DNA of 6,328 nt from an uncultured Coriobacteriaceae bacterium (GCA_900554945.1 USJN01000093.1:1-6328); one strand, 5' to 3'; shown: positions 1 to 6,328, numbered from the stretch's first letter. The notes: generated by a model from the sequence alone, not told the origin. Translations and numbers: made by a program.

Positions 1-3000
1 GTCTACTTCACCACCGACGAGGAGCTGCGCAAGGACGTAAAGCCGAAGCTGTACCATCTGCTGCTCCTTGCGAAGACCAACGAGGGCTATCACAACCTGT
101 TGCACCTGGTCAGCGAATCGCATGTCGACAACTTCTACTACAAGCCGCGCACGACGTTCTCCATGCTGCAGAAGTACGGCCACGGCATCATCGGCTCGTC
201 TGCGTGCATCGCGGGCATTATCCCGAAACTTCTGGACAACCGCCAGTTCGACGACGCGGTCGAGTGGGCGCGCCGTTTCGCGAGCTGCTTCGACGAGGGC
301 GACTTCTACATCGAGCTGCAAAACCAGGGCCTGCGCACCGACGCCGGCATGACGCAGACCGAGCTCAACCGCCAGCTCACCAAGGTCGCCCAGCTTGCGG
401 GCCTAAAGACCATCGCCACGAACGACTTCCACTACCTGAAGAAGGAAGACGCCAAGGCGCAGGACATCATGCTGTGCATCGGCACGGGTTCGGCGGTGAA
501 CGACGCGAACCGCATGCGCTTCGAGAACGACGAGTTCTACATGAAGACGGAAGAGGAGATGCGCGAGGCGCTCTCCGAGTTCCCCGAAGCATGCGACAAT
601 ACGGTCGAGGTGGCCGAAAAGGTCGATGTCGTGCTCGAGCGCGATTCCATTCTGCCGCGTTTCCCCTTGCCAGAGGGCGAAACCGAGGAAAGCTGGTTCC
701 GCAAGCAGTGCGAGTGGGGCTTGAAGAAGCGCTACGGCGACCCGGTGCCCAAAGAGGCATGGGATCGCTATGAATACGAGGCTGGCATCATCTTGCAGCA
801 AGGCTTCCCGGCCTACTTCCTCATCGTGCAGGAATACATCGCCTGGGCCCGCAGCCAGGGAATCGGCGTCGGCCCAGGTCGTGGCTCGGCCGCAGGCGCC
901 ATCTGCACTTACGCCATGGGCATTACCGACCTCGACCCGCTTCCCAACGGGCTTCTGTTCGAACGCTTCCTGTCGCCCGAGCGCGTGGAGATGCCCGATA
1001 TCGACGTTGACTTCGAGGATGAGCGCCGCCAGGAAGTCATCGAGCATATTAAAGAAGTCTACGGCGAGGACCATGTGTCGGGCGTTATCACGTTCGGCAA
1101 GCTGCAGGCGAAGAACGCCGTGCGTGATGCTGCGCGCGTGCTCGATTACCCCTACAGCGTGGGCGACCGCATCTGCAAGATGATCGGCGACGAGCTCGGC
1201 ATCACCATCGACAAGGCGCTCGAGACAAACCCCGACCTGAAGAAGGCCTACGACGGCGAAGAGGACGTGCGGCAGGTCGTCGACGCTGCGAAGTCGATCG
1301 AAGGCCACGTGCGCGGCGAGGGCGTGCACGCCTGCGCGACTATTATCTGCCGCGACCCCATGGCCGATCATGTGCCCATGAAGCGCGACACCAAAGGCGG
1401 CGGCATCATCACGCAATACGACGGTCACTACACGCCTGACCTGGGCTTGCTCAAGATGGACTTCCTTGGCTTGCGCACCTTGGGCGTGCTATCGCGCGCA
1501 TGCCGCAACGTCGAGCAGACCACCGGCATCAAGATGGTGCCCGAGGAGATTCCCACCGACGACGAGGGCGCGTTCGCCCTCATGCGCTCGGGCAACATGG
1601 ACGGCCTGTTCCAGGTGGAAGGCTCGCTGTACGTGAGCCTGTTCGCACGGCTCCCACCGCGCCGCTTCTCCGACATCGTCGCATCGATCGCCCTCAACCG
1701 TCCGGGCCCGCTCGAGTCCGGCATGGTCGACGACTACGTGAAGGTGGCGAGCGGCAAGACGCCCGTCCACTACTACGACGATCGCCTGCGCCCTGTGCTC
1801 GAGGAAACCTACGGTACCATGGTCTACCAGGAACAGATTATGCAGGTGTCCATGGTGATGAGCGGCTTTTCCGCCGGCAAGGCAGACAAGCTGCGCAAGG
1901 CAATGGGCAAGAAGAAAATCGACATCATGCGCCTGCTCCAGGAAGACTGGAACAACGGTGCGGTCGAGAACGGCTACTCGCTCGATATTGCGAAGAAGAT
2001 TTGGGACGACGCGGAGAAGTTCGCTAAGTACGCGTTCAACAAGTCGCATTCGGCTGCATACTCCATCCTGGTCATGCGCACGGCGTACCTGAAGGCGCAT
2101 TACCCCAACGAGTACATGGCCGCAGTGCTGTCGAGCTACATGGGCAACACCGACCGCCTCATCCGCTACATCGCGAGCTGCAACCACAACGGCACGCCCG
2201 TGCTGCCGCCGGACATCAACTCGTCGAACGCCGAGTTCACCCCGGTCAAGGACGGCATCCGCTTCGGACTCGTCGGCGTGCGCGGCGTTGGGCGCAACGT
2301 GGCCGACGCCATCATCGCCGAGCGCGAGGAGAATGGCCCGTTCACCAGCTTGCACGACTTCGTGAACCGCGTCGATGCGAAATGCTTCAACCGCAAGACG
2401 CTCGAAGCGCTCATCAAGGGCGGCGCCTTCGATTCGACGGGGTACACGCGCAAGCAGCTCATGTACTTCTTGGAGGATACGCCGCTGCTCGAGAACGCTT
2501 CGAAGCGCCAGAAGGATCGCGACGCCGGTCAGGTGAGCATGTTCGATCTGTTCGCCTCCGATGAGGACTCCGGTTTTCAGGAAGACGTGCCCGCGCCCGA
2601 CGGCATCGAGTGGGACAAGCGCACCAAGCTTGCCTACGAGAAGGAAATCATGAAGATCTACGTGTCCGAGCACCCGCTTGCGCCGTACGAGAGCGCGATT
2701 TCCCGCATGACGAAGTTCCAGCTGGGTGATTTGGCCGAGCGCACGAAGGAAATCAAGTCGGCGACGTTCGTCGGCATGGTGTCCAACGTGGTGACCAAGC
2801 TCACCAAGCGCGGCACGAAGATGGCCACGTTCACGATCGAGGACACGACGGGCCATATGGAGTGCATCTGCTTCAAGTACGACGAGAATGCGGAGGCCAT
2901 TCACGAGGATGCCATCGTGAAGATCAAGGGCAAGTTCGAGCACAGTGACCGCGGCAACCAGATCATGGCGTTCGAGATTGAGGAAATCGAATTGAACGAA

Positions 3001-3243
3001 GCGGATGCTCGCCCCTCGCATCTGCAGCTCAACGTGCCATCGTATGAGTTTGACCAGCAGAAACTGCTGCGACTGAACCGCATCTTGCAGTCGTATCCCG
3101 GCCGCGATGGGGTCGTGCTTCTCGTCACGCAGTCCGACGGCCGCCGCTTTCGCGCGGAGCTGCCGGTCACGGTCGACTCGGGCTCGCCGGTCATGCGAAG
3201 CGAGCTGCAGGATTTGTTCGGACGTGGCGCGCTGATCGCTTAG
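1..3243 (+). CDS. dnaE: DNA polymerase III subunit alpha, 5'-truncated by window edge
   Basis: This is the catalytic subunit of the replicative DNA polymerase; it extends DNA at the fork within the cytoplasmic replisome. The frame is open from base 1 and ends at TAG 3241-3243, giving 1080 visible residues. The family usually has about 1150-1200, so roughly 100 N-terminal residues lie upstream; the TTG at 100 is not the start. In visible numbering, residues 1 to about 165 are the rest of the PHP domain (likely metal ligands H19, C69, D142 and H144). GVGPGRGSAAG (865-897) and PDIDVDF (994-1014) follow, with catalytic Asp codons at 997 and 1003; the third catalytic Asp is at 1459 in LLKMDFLGLR. 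NRPGPLESGM and the KYAFNKSHSAAYS segment are typical of the family. A helix-hairpin-helix region lies near 755-800, a beta-clamp-binding motif QVSMF at 844-848, an OB fold at about 915-1000, and a C-terminal domain to 1080. GVHACA (1321-1338) points to the actinobacterial type. Reading frame and catalytic residues are intact. Identity is essentially certain; PHP ligand assignments are by remembered family alignment. Confidence 0.98.
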   Translation, partial: VYFTTDEELRKDVKPKLYHLLLLAKTNEGYHNLLHLVSESHVDNFYYKPRTTFSMLQKYGHGIIGSSACIAGIIPKLLDNRQFDDAVEWARRFASCFDEGDFYIELQNQGLRTDAGMTQTELNRQLTKVAQLAGLKTIATNDFHYLKKEDAKAQDIMLCIGTGSAVNDANRMRFENDEFYMKTEEEMREALSEFPEACDNTVEVAEKVDVVLERDSILPRFPLPEGETEESWFRKQCEWGLKKRYGDPVPKEAWDRYEYEAGIILQQGFPAYFLIVQEYIAWARSQGIGVGPGRGSAAGAICTYAMGITDLDPLPNGLLFERFLSPERVEMPDIDVDFEDERRQEVIEHIKEVYGEDHVSGVITFGKLQAKNAVRDAARVLDYPYSVGDRICKMIGDELGITIDKALETNPDLKKAYDGEEDVRQVVDAAKSIEGHVRGEGVHACATIICRDPMADHVPMKRDTKGGGIITQYDGHYTPDLGLLKMDFLGLRTLGVLSRACRNVEQTTGIKMVPEEIPTDDEGAFALMRSGNMDGLFQVEGSLYVSLFARLPPRRFSDIVASIALNRPGPLESGMVDDYVKVASGKTPVHYYDDRLRPVLEETYGTMVYQEQIMQVSMVMSGFSAGKADKLRKAMGKKKIDIMRLLQEDWNNGAVENGYSLDIAKKIWDDAEKFAKYAFNKSHSAAYSILVMRTAYLKAHYPNEYMAAVLSSYMGNTDRLIRYIASCNHNGTPVLPPDINSSNAEFTPVKDGIRFGLVGVRGVGRNVADAIIAEREENGPFTSLHDFVNRVDAKCFNRKTLEALIKGGAFDSTGYTRKQLMYFLEDTPLLENASKRQKDRDAGQVSMFDLFASDEDSGFQEDVPAPDGIEWDKRTKLAYEKEIMKIYVSEHPLAPYESAISRMTKFQLGDLAERTKEIKSATFVGMVSNVVTKLTKRGTKMATFTIEDTTGHMECICFKYDENAEAIHEDAIVKIKGKFEHSDRGNQIMAFEIEEIELNEADARPSHLQLNVPSYEFDQQKLLRLNRILQSYPGRDGVVLLVTQSDGRRFRAELPVTVDSGSPVMRSELQDLFGRGALIA
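2530..2544 (+). other. Beta-clamp-binding motif QVSMF within DnaE
   Basis: The residues QVSMF, followed by DLF, lie between the helix-hairpin-helix region and the OB fold. This is where bacterial DnaE proteins carry the internal peptide (QADMF in E. coli) that docks into the sliding clamp and gives processivity. The match to the QxxMF/QxxLF pattern is direct; the function is inferred from the family. Confidence 0.8.
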
Positions 3244-3255
3244 GGAGTTTGTTGT

Positions 3256-3295
3256 CGCTGGCCCGGGGATTGACCTCGGGCCAGCGTTTTCTTCT
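3256..3295 (+). terminator. Rho-independent terminator of dnaE
   Basis: A 13-bp stem pairs 3256-3268 (CGCTGGCCCGGGG) with 3274-3286 (CCTCGGGCCAGCG). It has one G-U wobble and a 5-nt loop ATTGA. A T-rich run TTTTCTTCT (3287-3295) follows directly. The stem starts 12 nt after the dnaE stop codon, so it should end dnaE transcripts and separate them from truA. This is a textbook intrinsic terminator. Confidence 0.93.
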
Positions 3296-3440
3296 GCTTG
3301 ATAGCTCATTGCGGGCCGTTGCGTTGCAGGTCGCCCATGACTTGCCTCGGGTAGCCTCCCTTGGTTCTTCGCAGGTCGCCGAATCTCGCTCCCTGGCTTG
3401 TTGCGGGTCACTGCAGCTCGATATGAGGTTCGCCGCCTTA
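3296..3440. other. Spacer between dnaE terminator and truA promoter; degenerate direct repeats
   Basis: I see no supportable gene here. The stretch holds four loose copies of a TTGCRGGYC-like word at 3309-3317, 3324-3332, 3369-3377 (TCGCAGGTC) and 3401-3409. The 10-mer GCAGGTCGCC occurs exactly at 3326-3335 and 3371-3380, 45 bp apart. The spacing is irregular (15, 45 and 32 bp), and I cannot assign a role. An ORF at 3249-3467 crosses it but includes the terminator and resembles no protein I recognise. Confidence 0.4.
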
Positions 3441-3444
3441 TTGC

Positions 3445-3475
3445 TTGCCGTGTTCGCTTGCAAATAAGGTATCAT
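3445..3475 (+). promoter_or_regulatory. Probable sigma70-type promoter for truA
   Basis: The -10 candidate TATCAT at 3470-3475 matches TATAAT at five of six positions. The -35 candidate TTGCCG at 3445-3450 matches TTGACA at four of six, with a longish 19-bp spacer. An alternative -35, TTGCTT at 3441, is too far away. The -10 predicts transcription starting about 3482-3483, on the ATG chosen for truA, which would give a leaderless message. The AAGG at 3466-3469 could instead be a weak ribosome binding site. Expecting a promoter here is reasonable because dnaE is terminated upstream. Confidence 0.4.
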
Positions 3476-3482
3476 GCTCGTT

Positions 3483-4283
3483 ATGGATAATGTCAAACAC
3501 AATATGACGCTTTCGCTCGCCGTCGCCTACAACGGCAAGCCTTTCAGCGGCTTTGCTCGCCAGCCCGGCCAACTTACGGTGCAGGGCGAGATAGAACATG
3601 CGCTTGAGCTGCTGTTTCGCCGCGAGGTGGAAACCACGTGCGCTGGCCGTACCGATGCGGGCGTCCATGCGCGCGCTCAAGTCGTGAGCTTTGATATCTC
3701 GCCTGATGAATTGCGTGATCGTACGCTTGAAAGCCTTGCTCGGTCGATGAATGCGCTCACGCACGAGGCCATCGTCGTGCGCTCGGTCGATGAGCGCGAG
3801 CCCGGCTTCTCCGCCCGTTTCGACGCGACGGAGCGCGAGTACCGCTACTTCATCTGCACCGAGCCCGCGCCGCCCATTTTCCTGCGCGATTTCTCGTGGC
3901 ACATCCCGAAGCCGCTCGATGTCGAGGCGATGCGCAAGGCGTCCCGCGCACTCATCGGCGAGCACGATTTCAAGAGCTTCTGCATGGCGGCAAGCGCGGT
4001 GGGGAAGCCGACCTGCCGAAACGTGCACGAGATTTCCTTCTCGCAAGAAGAGGTGATGGGGGAGCGGGCCGTTGTCATCACGGTGAAGGGCAACGCGTTC
4101 CTCCATTCTATGGTGCGCACCATCGTGGGTACGCTTGTCATGGTCGGCCGCGGCCAGCGGAAACCCGAATGGGTCGCCGACGTGCTTCAGGCGTGCGACC
4201 GATGCGCTGCTGGGGAGAACGCACCTGCAGCCGGCCTCGTTTTCTGGAACGTGAGCTACGACGGTGTAAGGGACCACGTCTGA
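3483..4283 (+). CDS. truA: tRNA pseudouridine(38-40) synthase TruA
   Basis: TruA isomerises uridine to pseudouridine at positions 38, 39 and 40 of the tRNA anticodon arm and acts as a cytoplasmic homodimer. The protein has 266 residues from this start, normal for the family (about 245-270). The catalytic motif CAGRTDAGVHARAQVVSF is intact, with the nucleophilic Asp at residue 58 (codon 3654-3656), equivalent to E. coli D60. Other family blocks follow in order: AVAYNGKPFSGFARQ near the N-terminus, SARFDATEREYRYF, DFKSFCMA, and NAFLHSMVRTIVGTLVMVGRG near the C-terminus, with AAGLVFWNVSY at the end. In-frame ATGs at 3474, 3483 and 3504 all precede the conserved core. I chose 3483 because it coincides with the predicted transcription start; 3474 has AAGG only 4 nt upstream, and 3504 has no ribosome binding site. 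The gene lies 239 nt after dnaE and is followed 2 nt later by a hypothetical gene, probably co-transcribed. Function is certain; the start is uncertain by a few codons. Confidence 0.95.
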   Translation: MDNVKHNMTLSLAVAYNGKPFSGFARQPGQLTVQGEIEHALELLFRREVETTCAGRTDAGVHARAQVVSFDISPDELRDRTLESLARSMNALTHEAIVVRSVDEREPGFSARFDATEREYRYFICTEPAPPIFLRDFSWHIPKPLDVEAMRKASRALIGEHDFKSFCMAASAVGKPTCRNVHEISFSQEEVMGERAVVITVKGNAFLHSMVRTIVGTLVMVGRGQRKPEWVADVLQACDRCAAGENAPAAGLVFWNVSYDGVRDHV

Positions 4284-4285
4284 TC

Positions 4286-4831
4286 ATGGTGGAGCGCAAA
4301 ACACCTTTTCACAGCAAGCGCGAGTACTTCACGTTCGGCGATGGGTTTCCCGGTTTTGGGGAAACTGACGAGCTCAAAGCCGCACGTTGGAACGCGAATC
4401 TCTTTGAGAAGGCACCTGTTTCAGAACCTGAGAATGATCCCGTTGCCTATACGGGTGATGAGGATTTCCCGACGCGGGGCCGCTACAGCGGAGTTGGCGT
4501 AATCGTCGACGAAGGCGCCGACTTCGATCCCGAGCCGGCCTTGTGCGATGGCGCCAAAGCTGCTGCAGTTTGCGAGAGCCCCGCGCAGGTCGCGCCCGCA
4601 AAAGGCGCCGAACCCGCTGCTTGCGCAAGCAGCCCCGAACCCACTGCTCCCGCAAGCAATCCCGAACCCGCCGCTTTCACAAACAAGCCCAAACCAGCCG
4701 CATCTGTCGAGGCCAAGCTCGACCTCTCGCTGTTCCACGAGCTGTACCGAAGCCGAGACGGGCGCCTCGTGTTCTTCGAGCACCGAGCGACCGGTCATCT
4801 CGCCGCCGTCGACGCATCGAAGCTCGTGTAA
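4286..4831 (+). CDS. Hypothetical protein with Ala/Pro-rich 9-residue repeats, downstream of truA
   Basis: I do not recognise this 181-residue protein. ATG 4286 lies 2 nt after the truA stop, so translational coupling or a shared mRNA is likely. The possible ribosome binding site AAGGGA (4268-4273) sits inside truA with a long 12-nt spacing. The frame stays open further upstream, but only as a shadow of truA. Four parts are visible. Residues 1-45 are rich in aromatic and charged residues (KREYFTFGDGFPGFGE; LKAARWNANLFEKA). Residues 46-85 are acidic (GDEDFPTRGRYSGVGVIVDE). Residues 86-143 form an Ala/Pro linker, with four 9-residue repeats at 108-143. Residues 145-181 look like a compact domain (LFHELYRSRDGRLVFFE, then GHLAAVDASKLV). 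There is no signal peptide or membrane segment, so it is probably cytoplasmic. The layout suggests two short conserved patches on a flexible tether, perhaps an adaptor. The ordered ends and good third-position GC make a real gene likely; any role in tRNA modification is speculation from position only. Confidence 0.8.
   Translation: MVERKTPFHSKREYFTFGDGFPGFGETDELKAARWNANLFEKAPVSEPENDPVAYTGDEDFPTRGRYSGVGVIVDEGADFDPEPALCDGAKAAAVCESPAQVAPAKGAEPAACASSPEPTAPASNPEPAAFTNKPKPAASVEAKLDLSLFHELYRSRDGRLVFFEHRATGHLAAVDASKLV
4607..4714 (+). repeat. Four tandem in-frame 27-bp repeats
   Basis: Four adjacent 27-bp units (4607-4633, 4634-4660, 4661-4687, 4688-4714) encode AEPAACASS, PEPTAPASN, PEPAAFTNK and PKPAASVEA. 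The first three share the frame [A/P]-E-P-[A/T]-A, and the fourth has diverged (K for E). Because the unit is a multiple of three, gain or loss of copies would keep the reading frame. The pattern is a degenerate minisatellite in a linker; it has no spacers and is not a CRISPR array. Confidence 0.8.
4616..4633. repeat. 18-bp perfect palindrome
   Basis: GCTGCTTGCGCAAGCAGC is identical to its reverse complement. It lies in the first 27-bp repeat unit of the hypothetical gene; the other units have lost the symmetry. It could be a dyad protein-binding site, a hairpin seed in the mRNA, or a by-product of Ala/Ser codon use. Confidence 0.7.
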
Positions 4832-4931
4832 GCTGAGCATCCTCGGTTTCGGGTGTCGTGGCAAAGCATTCCTGCTGCCCCCGTTTAATCGCCCGAACTC
4901 AAGCGGAGCAACAATAAGCTTGCTAACAAAT

Positions 4932-4968
4932 AGTGCCCCCTGCATCGATCGGTCGAGCAAGGGGCGCT
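4932..4968 (-). terminator. Hairpin terminator in convergent region, probably for asnB
   Basis: A long imperfect hairpin pairs 4932-4939 with 4961-4968 (AGTGCCCC with GGGGCGCT, one G-U). After a C-A mismatch, TGC pairs with GCA (4941-4943 with 4957-4959). Past one bulged A, TCGA pairs with TCGA around a TCGG tetraloop (4949-4952). Read on the minus strand, it begins 26 nt past the asnB stop and is followed by the T-rich TATTTGTTAG. On the plus strand the following bases (GCTGTTCTCG) are less T-rich, but the hairpin may also stop transcripts from the truA side. No other clear terminator is seen after the hypothetical gene. Confidence 0.75.
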
Positions 4969-4993
4969 GCTGTTCTCGCAGTTAGTGAATCCG

Positions 4994-6328
4994 CTAGCGT
5001 GCTTCGGGCTTTTCCGGCACGGTTCGGTCGACAAAGTAGATCTTGTACCACATGAGGAACATGAACACGATCCAGATCTTGCGCGAGCGATCGGCGCCCG
5101 CCTTGTGCTCGTCGAGTAGGCGAACCAGCTCATCGGTGTTGAAGAACTCGCGTGCGATGTCGCCCGTGAACCACTCCTTTACCATGGTGTAGTAGCGCTC
5201 CTCGCGCAGCCAATTCACGACCGGCACGGGGAAACCAAGCTTCTCCTTCTGCGCCCAATCCTTCGGGATGGCGAACTCCGCGGCGTCGCGCAGCGTGAGC
5301 TTCGTCTGCTGCTCGTTGGCCTTGAGCGACGTGGGGATGGTGGCCGACAGGTCGAACACGCGGCGATCGAGGAAGGGAACGCGCGATTCGAGCGAATGCG
5401 CCATCGACATTTTGTCGGTCTTGAGCAAGATGTCGCCCACCAGCCAGAAGTACAAATCGACGTACTGCATGCGCGTCGTCTCGTCAAGGTCGGCAACCTC
5501 GGCATACACGGGCGCCGTGAGCGATTGCGGGGTGGGGGCGTTGCAGCCGCCCTTGAGCAGGCTTGCGCGCTCCTCGGGTGTGAAGGCGACGCCGTTCGCG
5601 TTGGTGTAGTACCAGTCCTCGGGCGTCTCGCTTGCACGCTCAAGGTAGTTCGCGCCGCGCAGATGAAGCGCGCGCATGGCATGGGATGCGCCCTTGAGCA
5701 GGCCTTTCGGCGCCCAGCTTACCTTTGCGTTGGAAAACGGCGTCTGGTAGATTCGATAGCCTCCGAAGAACTCGTCGGCGCCCTCGCCAGAAAGCACAGC
5801 CTTCACCTGGGTGGCGGCAATCTGGTCGACGAAGTACAACGCCACGGCGGAAGGATCGGCGGAGGGCTCGTCCATGTGCCACTGTACGCGCGGAAGGCTC
5901 GCCCAGTATTCCTCCTCGCTGATGTACTTGTCGGTGTTGGCGATATGCAGGTCGTCCGCCAGCTCGCGCGCCCAAGAAATCTCGTCGCGCATGGTCTTGC
6001 CGCCGGCACCTTCGGCATTGTTCGCCGCCGCCTGCTTGTAGCACTCGAAGCCCACGGTGAACGTCTTGATGTCGGGGTTCTCCTTGGCTAGGCACGCCGC
6101 CATGTAGCTCGAGTCGATGCCCGATGACAGGAAGCTTCCGACCTCGACGTCGGCCACGTTGTGGTAGCGCACGCTGTCGCGCATGACCTCGTCGATTGCG
6201 CGCGCGGTGTCCTCGCGGTTGCGGTTCTCGTCGAAGTGGTACTCGGGGTGCCAGTAGCGGCGCTCGGTGATGGAGCCGTCGGCGTGCACGGTCATGCAGT
6301 GCGCGGGCGCGAGCTTGAAGATGCCCTT
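4994..6328 (-). CDS. asnB: Asparagine synthetase (glutamine-hydrolysing), C-terminal part, truncated by window edge
   Basis: This enzyme makes asparagine from aspartate, ATP and an amide nitrogen normally taken from glutamine. The reading frame enters at base 6328 and ends at TAG (4996-4994), giving 444 visible residues; the ATG at 6295 is internal, because KGIFKLAPAHC, a normal family segment, precedes it. The missing roughly 180 residues should hold the N-terminal glutaminase domain with its Cys2 nucleophile. The synthetase domain is intact. The ATP-pyrophosphatase loop reads FLSSGIDSSYMA (core at 6107-6127). Next come AVLSGEGADEFFGGYR (about 5754-5801) and the block DILLKTDKMSMAHSLESRVP followed by FLDRRVFDLSATIP. 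KLGFPVPVVNWLR and the C-terminal IWIVFMFLMWYKIYF are also typical. The first Gly of the usual SGGxDS loop is Ser here. The gene converges on the truA unit. Whether the glutaminase domain is present cannot be judged from this window, so AsnB rather than a related amidotransferase-like ligase is a strong but not absolute call. Confidence 0.93.
   Translation of the reverse strand, partial: KGIFKLAPAHCMTVHADGSITERRYWHPEYHFDENRNREDTARAIDEVMRDSVRYHNVADVEVGSFLSSGIDSSYMAACLAKENPDIKTFTVGFECYKQAAANNAEGAGGKTMRDEISWARELADDLHIANTDKYISEEEYWASLPRVQWHMDEPSADPSAVALYFVDQIAATQVKAVLSGEGADEFFGGYRIYQTPFSNAKVSWAPKGLLKGASHAMRALHLRGANYLERASETPEDWYYTNANGVAFTPEERASLLKGGCNAPTPQSLTAPVYAEVADLDETTRMQYVDLYFWLVGDILLKTDKMSMAHSLESRVPFLDRRVFDLSATIPTSLKANEQQTKLTLRDAAEFAIPKDWAQKEKLGFPVPVVNWLREERYYTMVKEWFTGDIAREFFNTDELVRLLDEHKAGADRSRKIWIVFMFLMWYKIYFVDRTVPEKPEAR

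Noticed and set aside
403..1428. 341-codon open frame on the minus strand, opposite dnaE
   Set aside because: It is a shadow of the conserved polymerase core, including the catalytic PDIDVDF region, and has no domain of its own.
1489..3411. 640-codon open frame on the minus strand, opposite dnaE
   Set aside because: It is antisense to intact dnaE, runs across the dnaE terminator, and its translation is His/Arg/Val/Leu-rich, as expected from the complement of GC-rich codons. No protein family is recognisable.
3249..3467. 72-codon plus-strand ORF between dnaE and truA
   Set aside because: It contains the whole dnaE terminator hairpin, has no ribosome binding site, and resembles no protein I know.
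3438..4277. 279-codon minus-strand open frame opposite truA
   Set aside because: It is antisense to truA, whose catalytic motifs are all intact; the composition is typical of a GC-rich shadow frame.
3896..4285. Upstream extension of the hypothetical gene inside truA (start at 3896)
   Set aside because: The added stretch lies in the wrong frame of truA and has shadow-like Arg/Gly/His-rich composition. The natural start is ATG 4286, just after the truA stop.
4607..4714. Possible CRISPR-like repeats
   Set aside because: The units are contiguous with no spacers, diverged, and in frame with a coding sequence.
4548..4985. 145-codon plus-strand ORF overlapping the hypothetical gene
   Set aside because: It is a shifted reading of the Ala/Pro repeat linker that runs on through the intergenic hairpin; Ser/Pro/Arg-rich with no recognisable domain.
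5396..6091. 231-codon plus-strand open frame opposite asnB
   Set aside because: It is antisense to the conserved synthetase domain; no independent evidence of coding.

Overview
The window looks like ordinary chromosomal DNA from a GC-rich actinobacterium. A member of the Coriobacteriia, such as a gut Eggerthellaceae, is my best guess. The reasons are strong G/C preference at third codon positions, a DnaE carrying the actinobacterial-type GVHACA motif, and a promoter that may give a leaderless mRNA. The taxonomic placement is inference and no database was consulted.

Layout: (1) positions 1-3243, + strand: the last 1080 codons of dnaE, the replicative DNA polymerase III alpha subunit, whose 5' end lies outside the window. 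A strong intrinsic terminator follows at once. (2) 3296-3440: a short spacer with no gene, holding only a few degenerate direct repeats. (3) About 3440-3482: a probable promoter. (4) 3483-4283, + strand: truA, tRNA pseudouridine synthase A. (5) 4286-4831, + strand: an unrecognised 181-residue protein starting 2 nt after the truA stop. It has conserved-looking ends joined by an Ala/Pro-rich linker of four 9-residue (27-bp) tandem repeats. (6) 4832-4993: a convergent intergenic region with a long hairpin that probably terminates the gene to its right. (7) 4994-6328, - strand: the C-terminal 444 codons of an asparagine synthetase (asnB), running off the right edge.

The genes cover DNA replication, tRNA modification and asparagine synthesis and do not form one pathway. 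Only truA and the hypothetical protein look like one transcription unit. dnaE is closed off by its own terminator, and asnB is convergent and independent. I see no mobile element, CRISPR array, tRNA or rRNA, and nothing that amounts to a new multi-gene system. The items most worth a second look are the uncharacterised truA-linked repeat protein, with an 18-bp perfect palindrome inside its repeats, and the possible leaderless start of truA.
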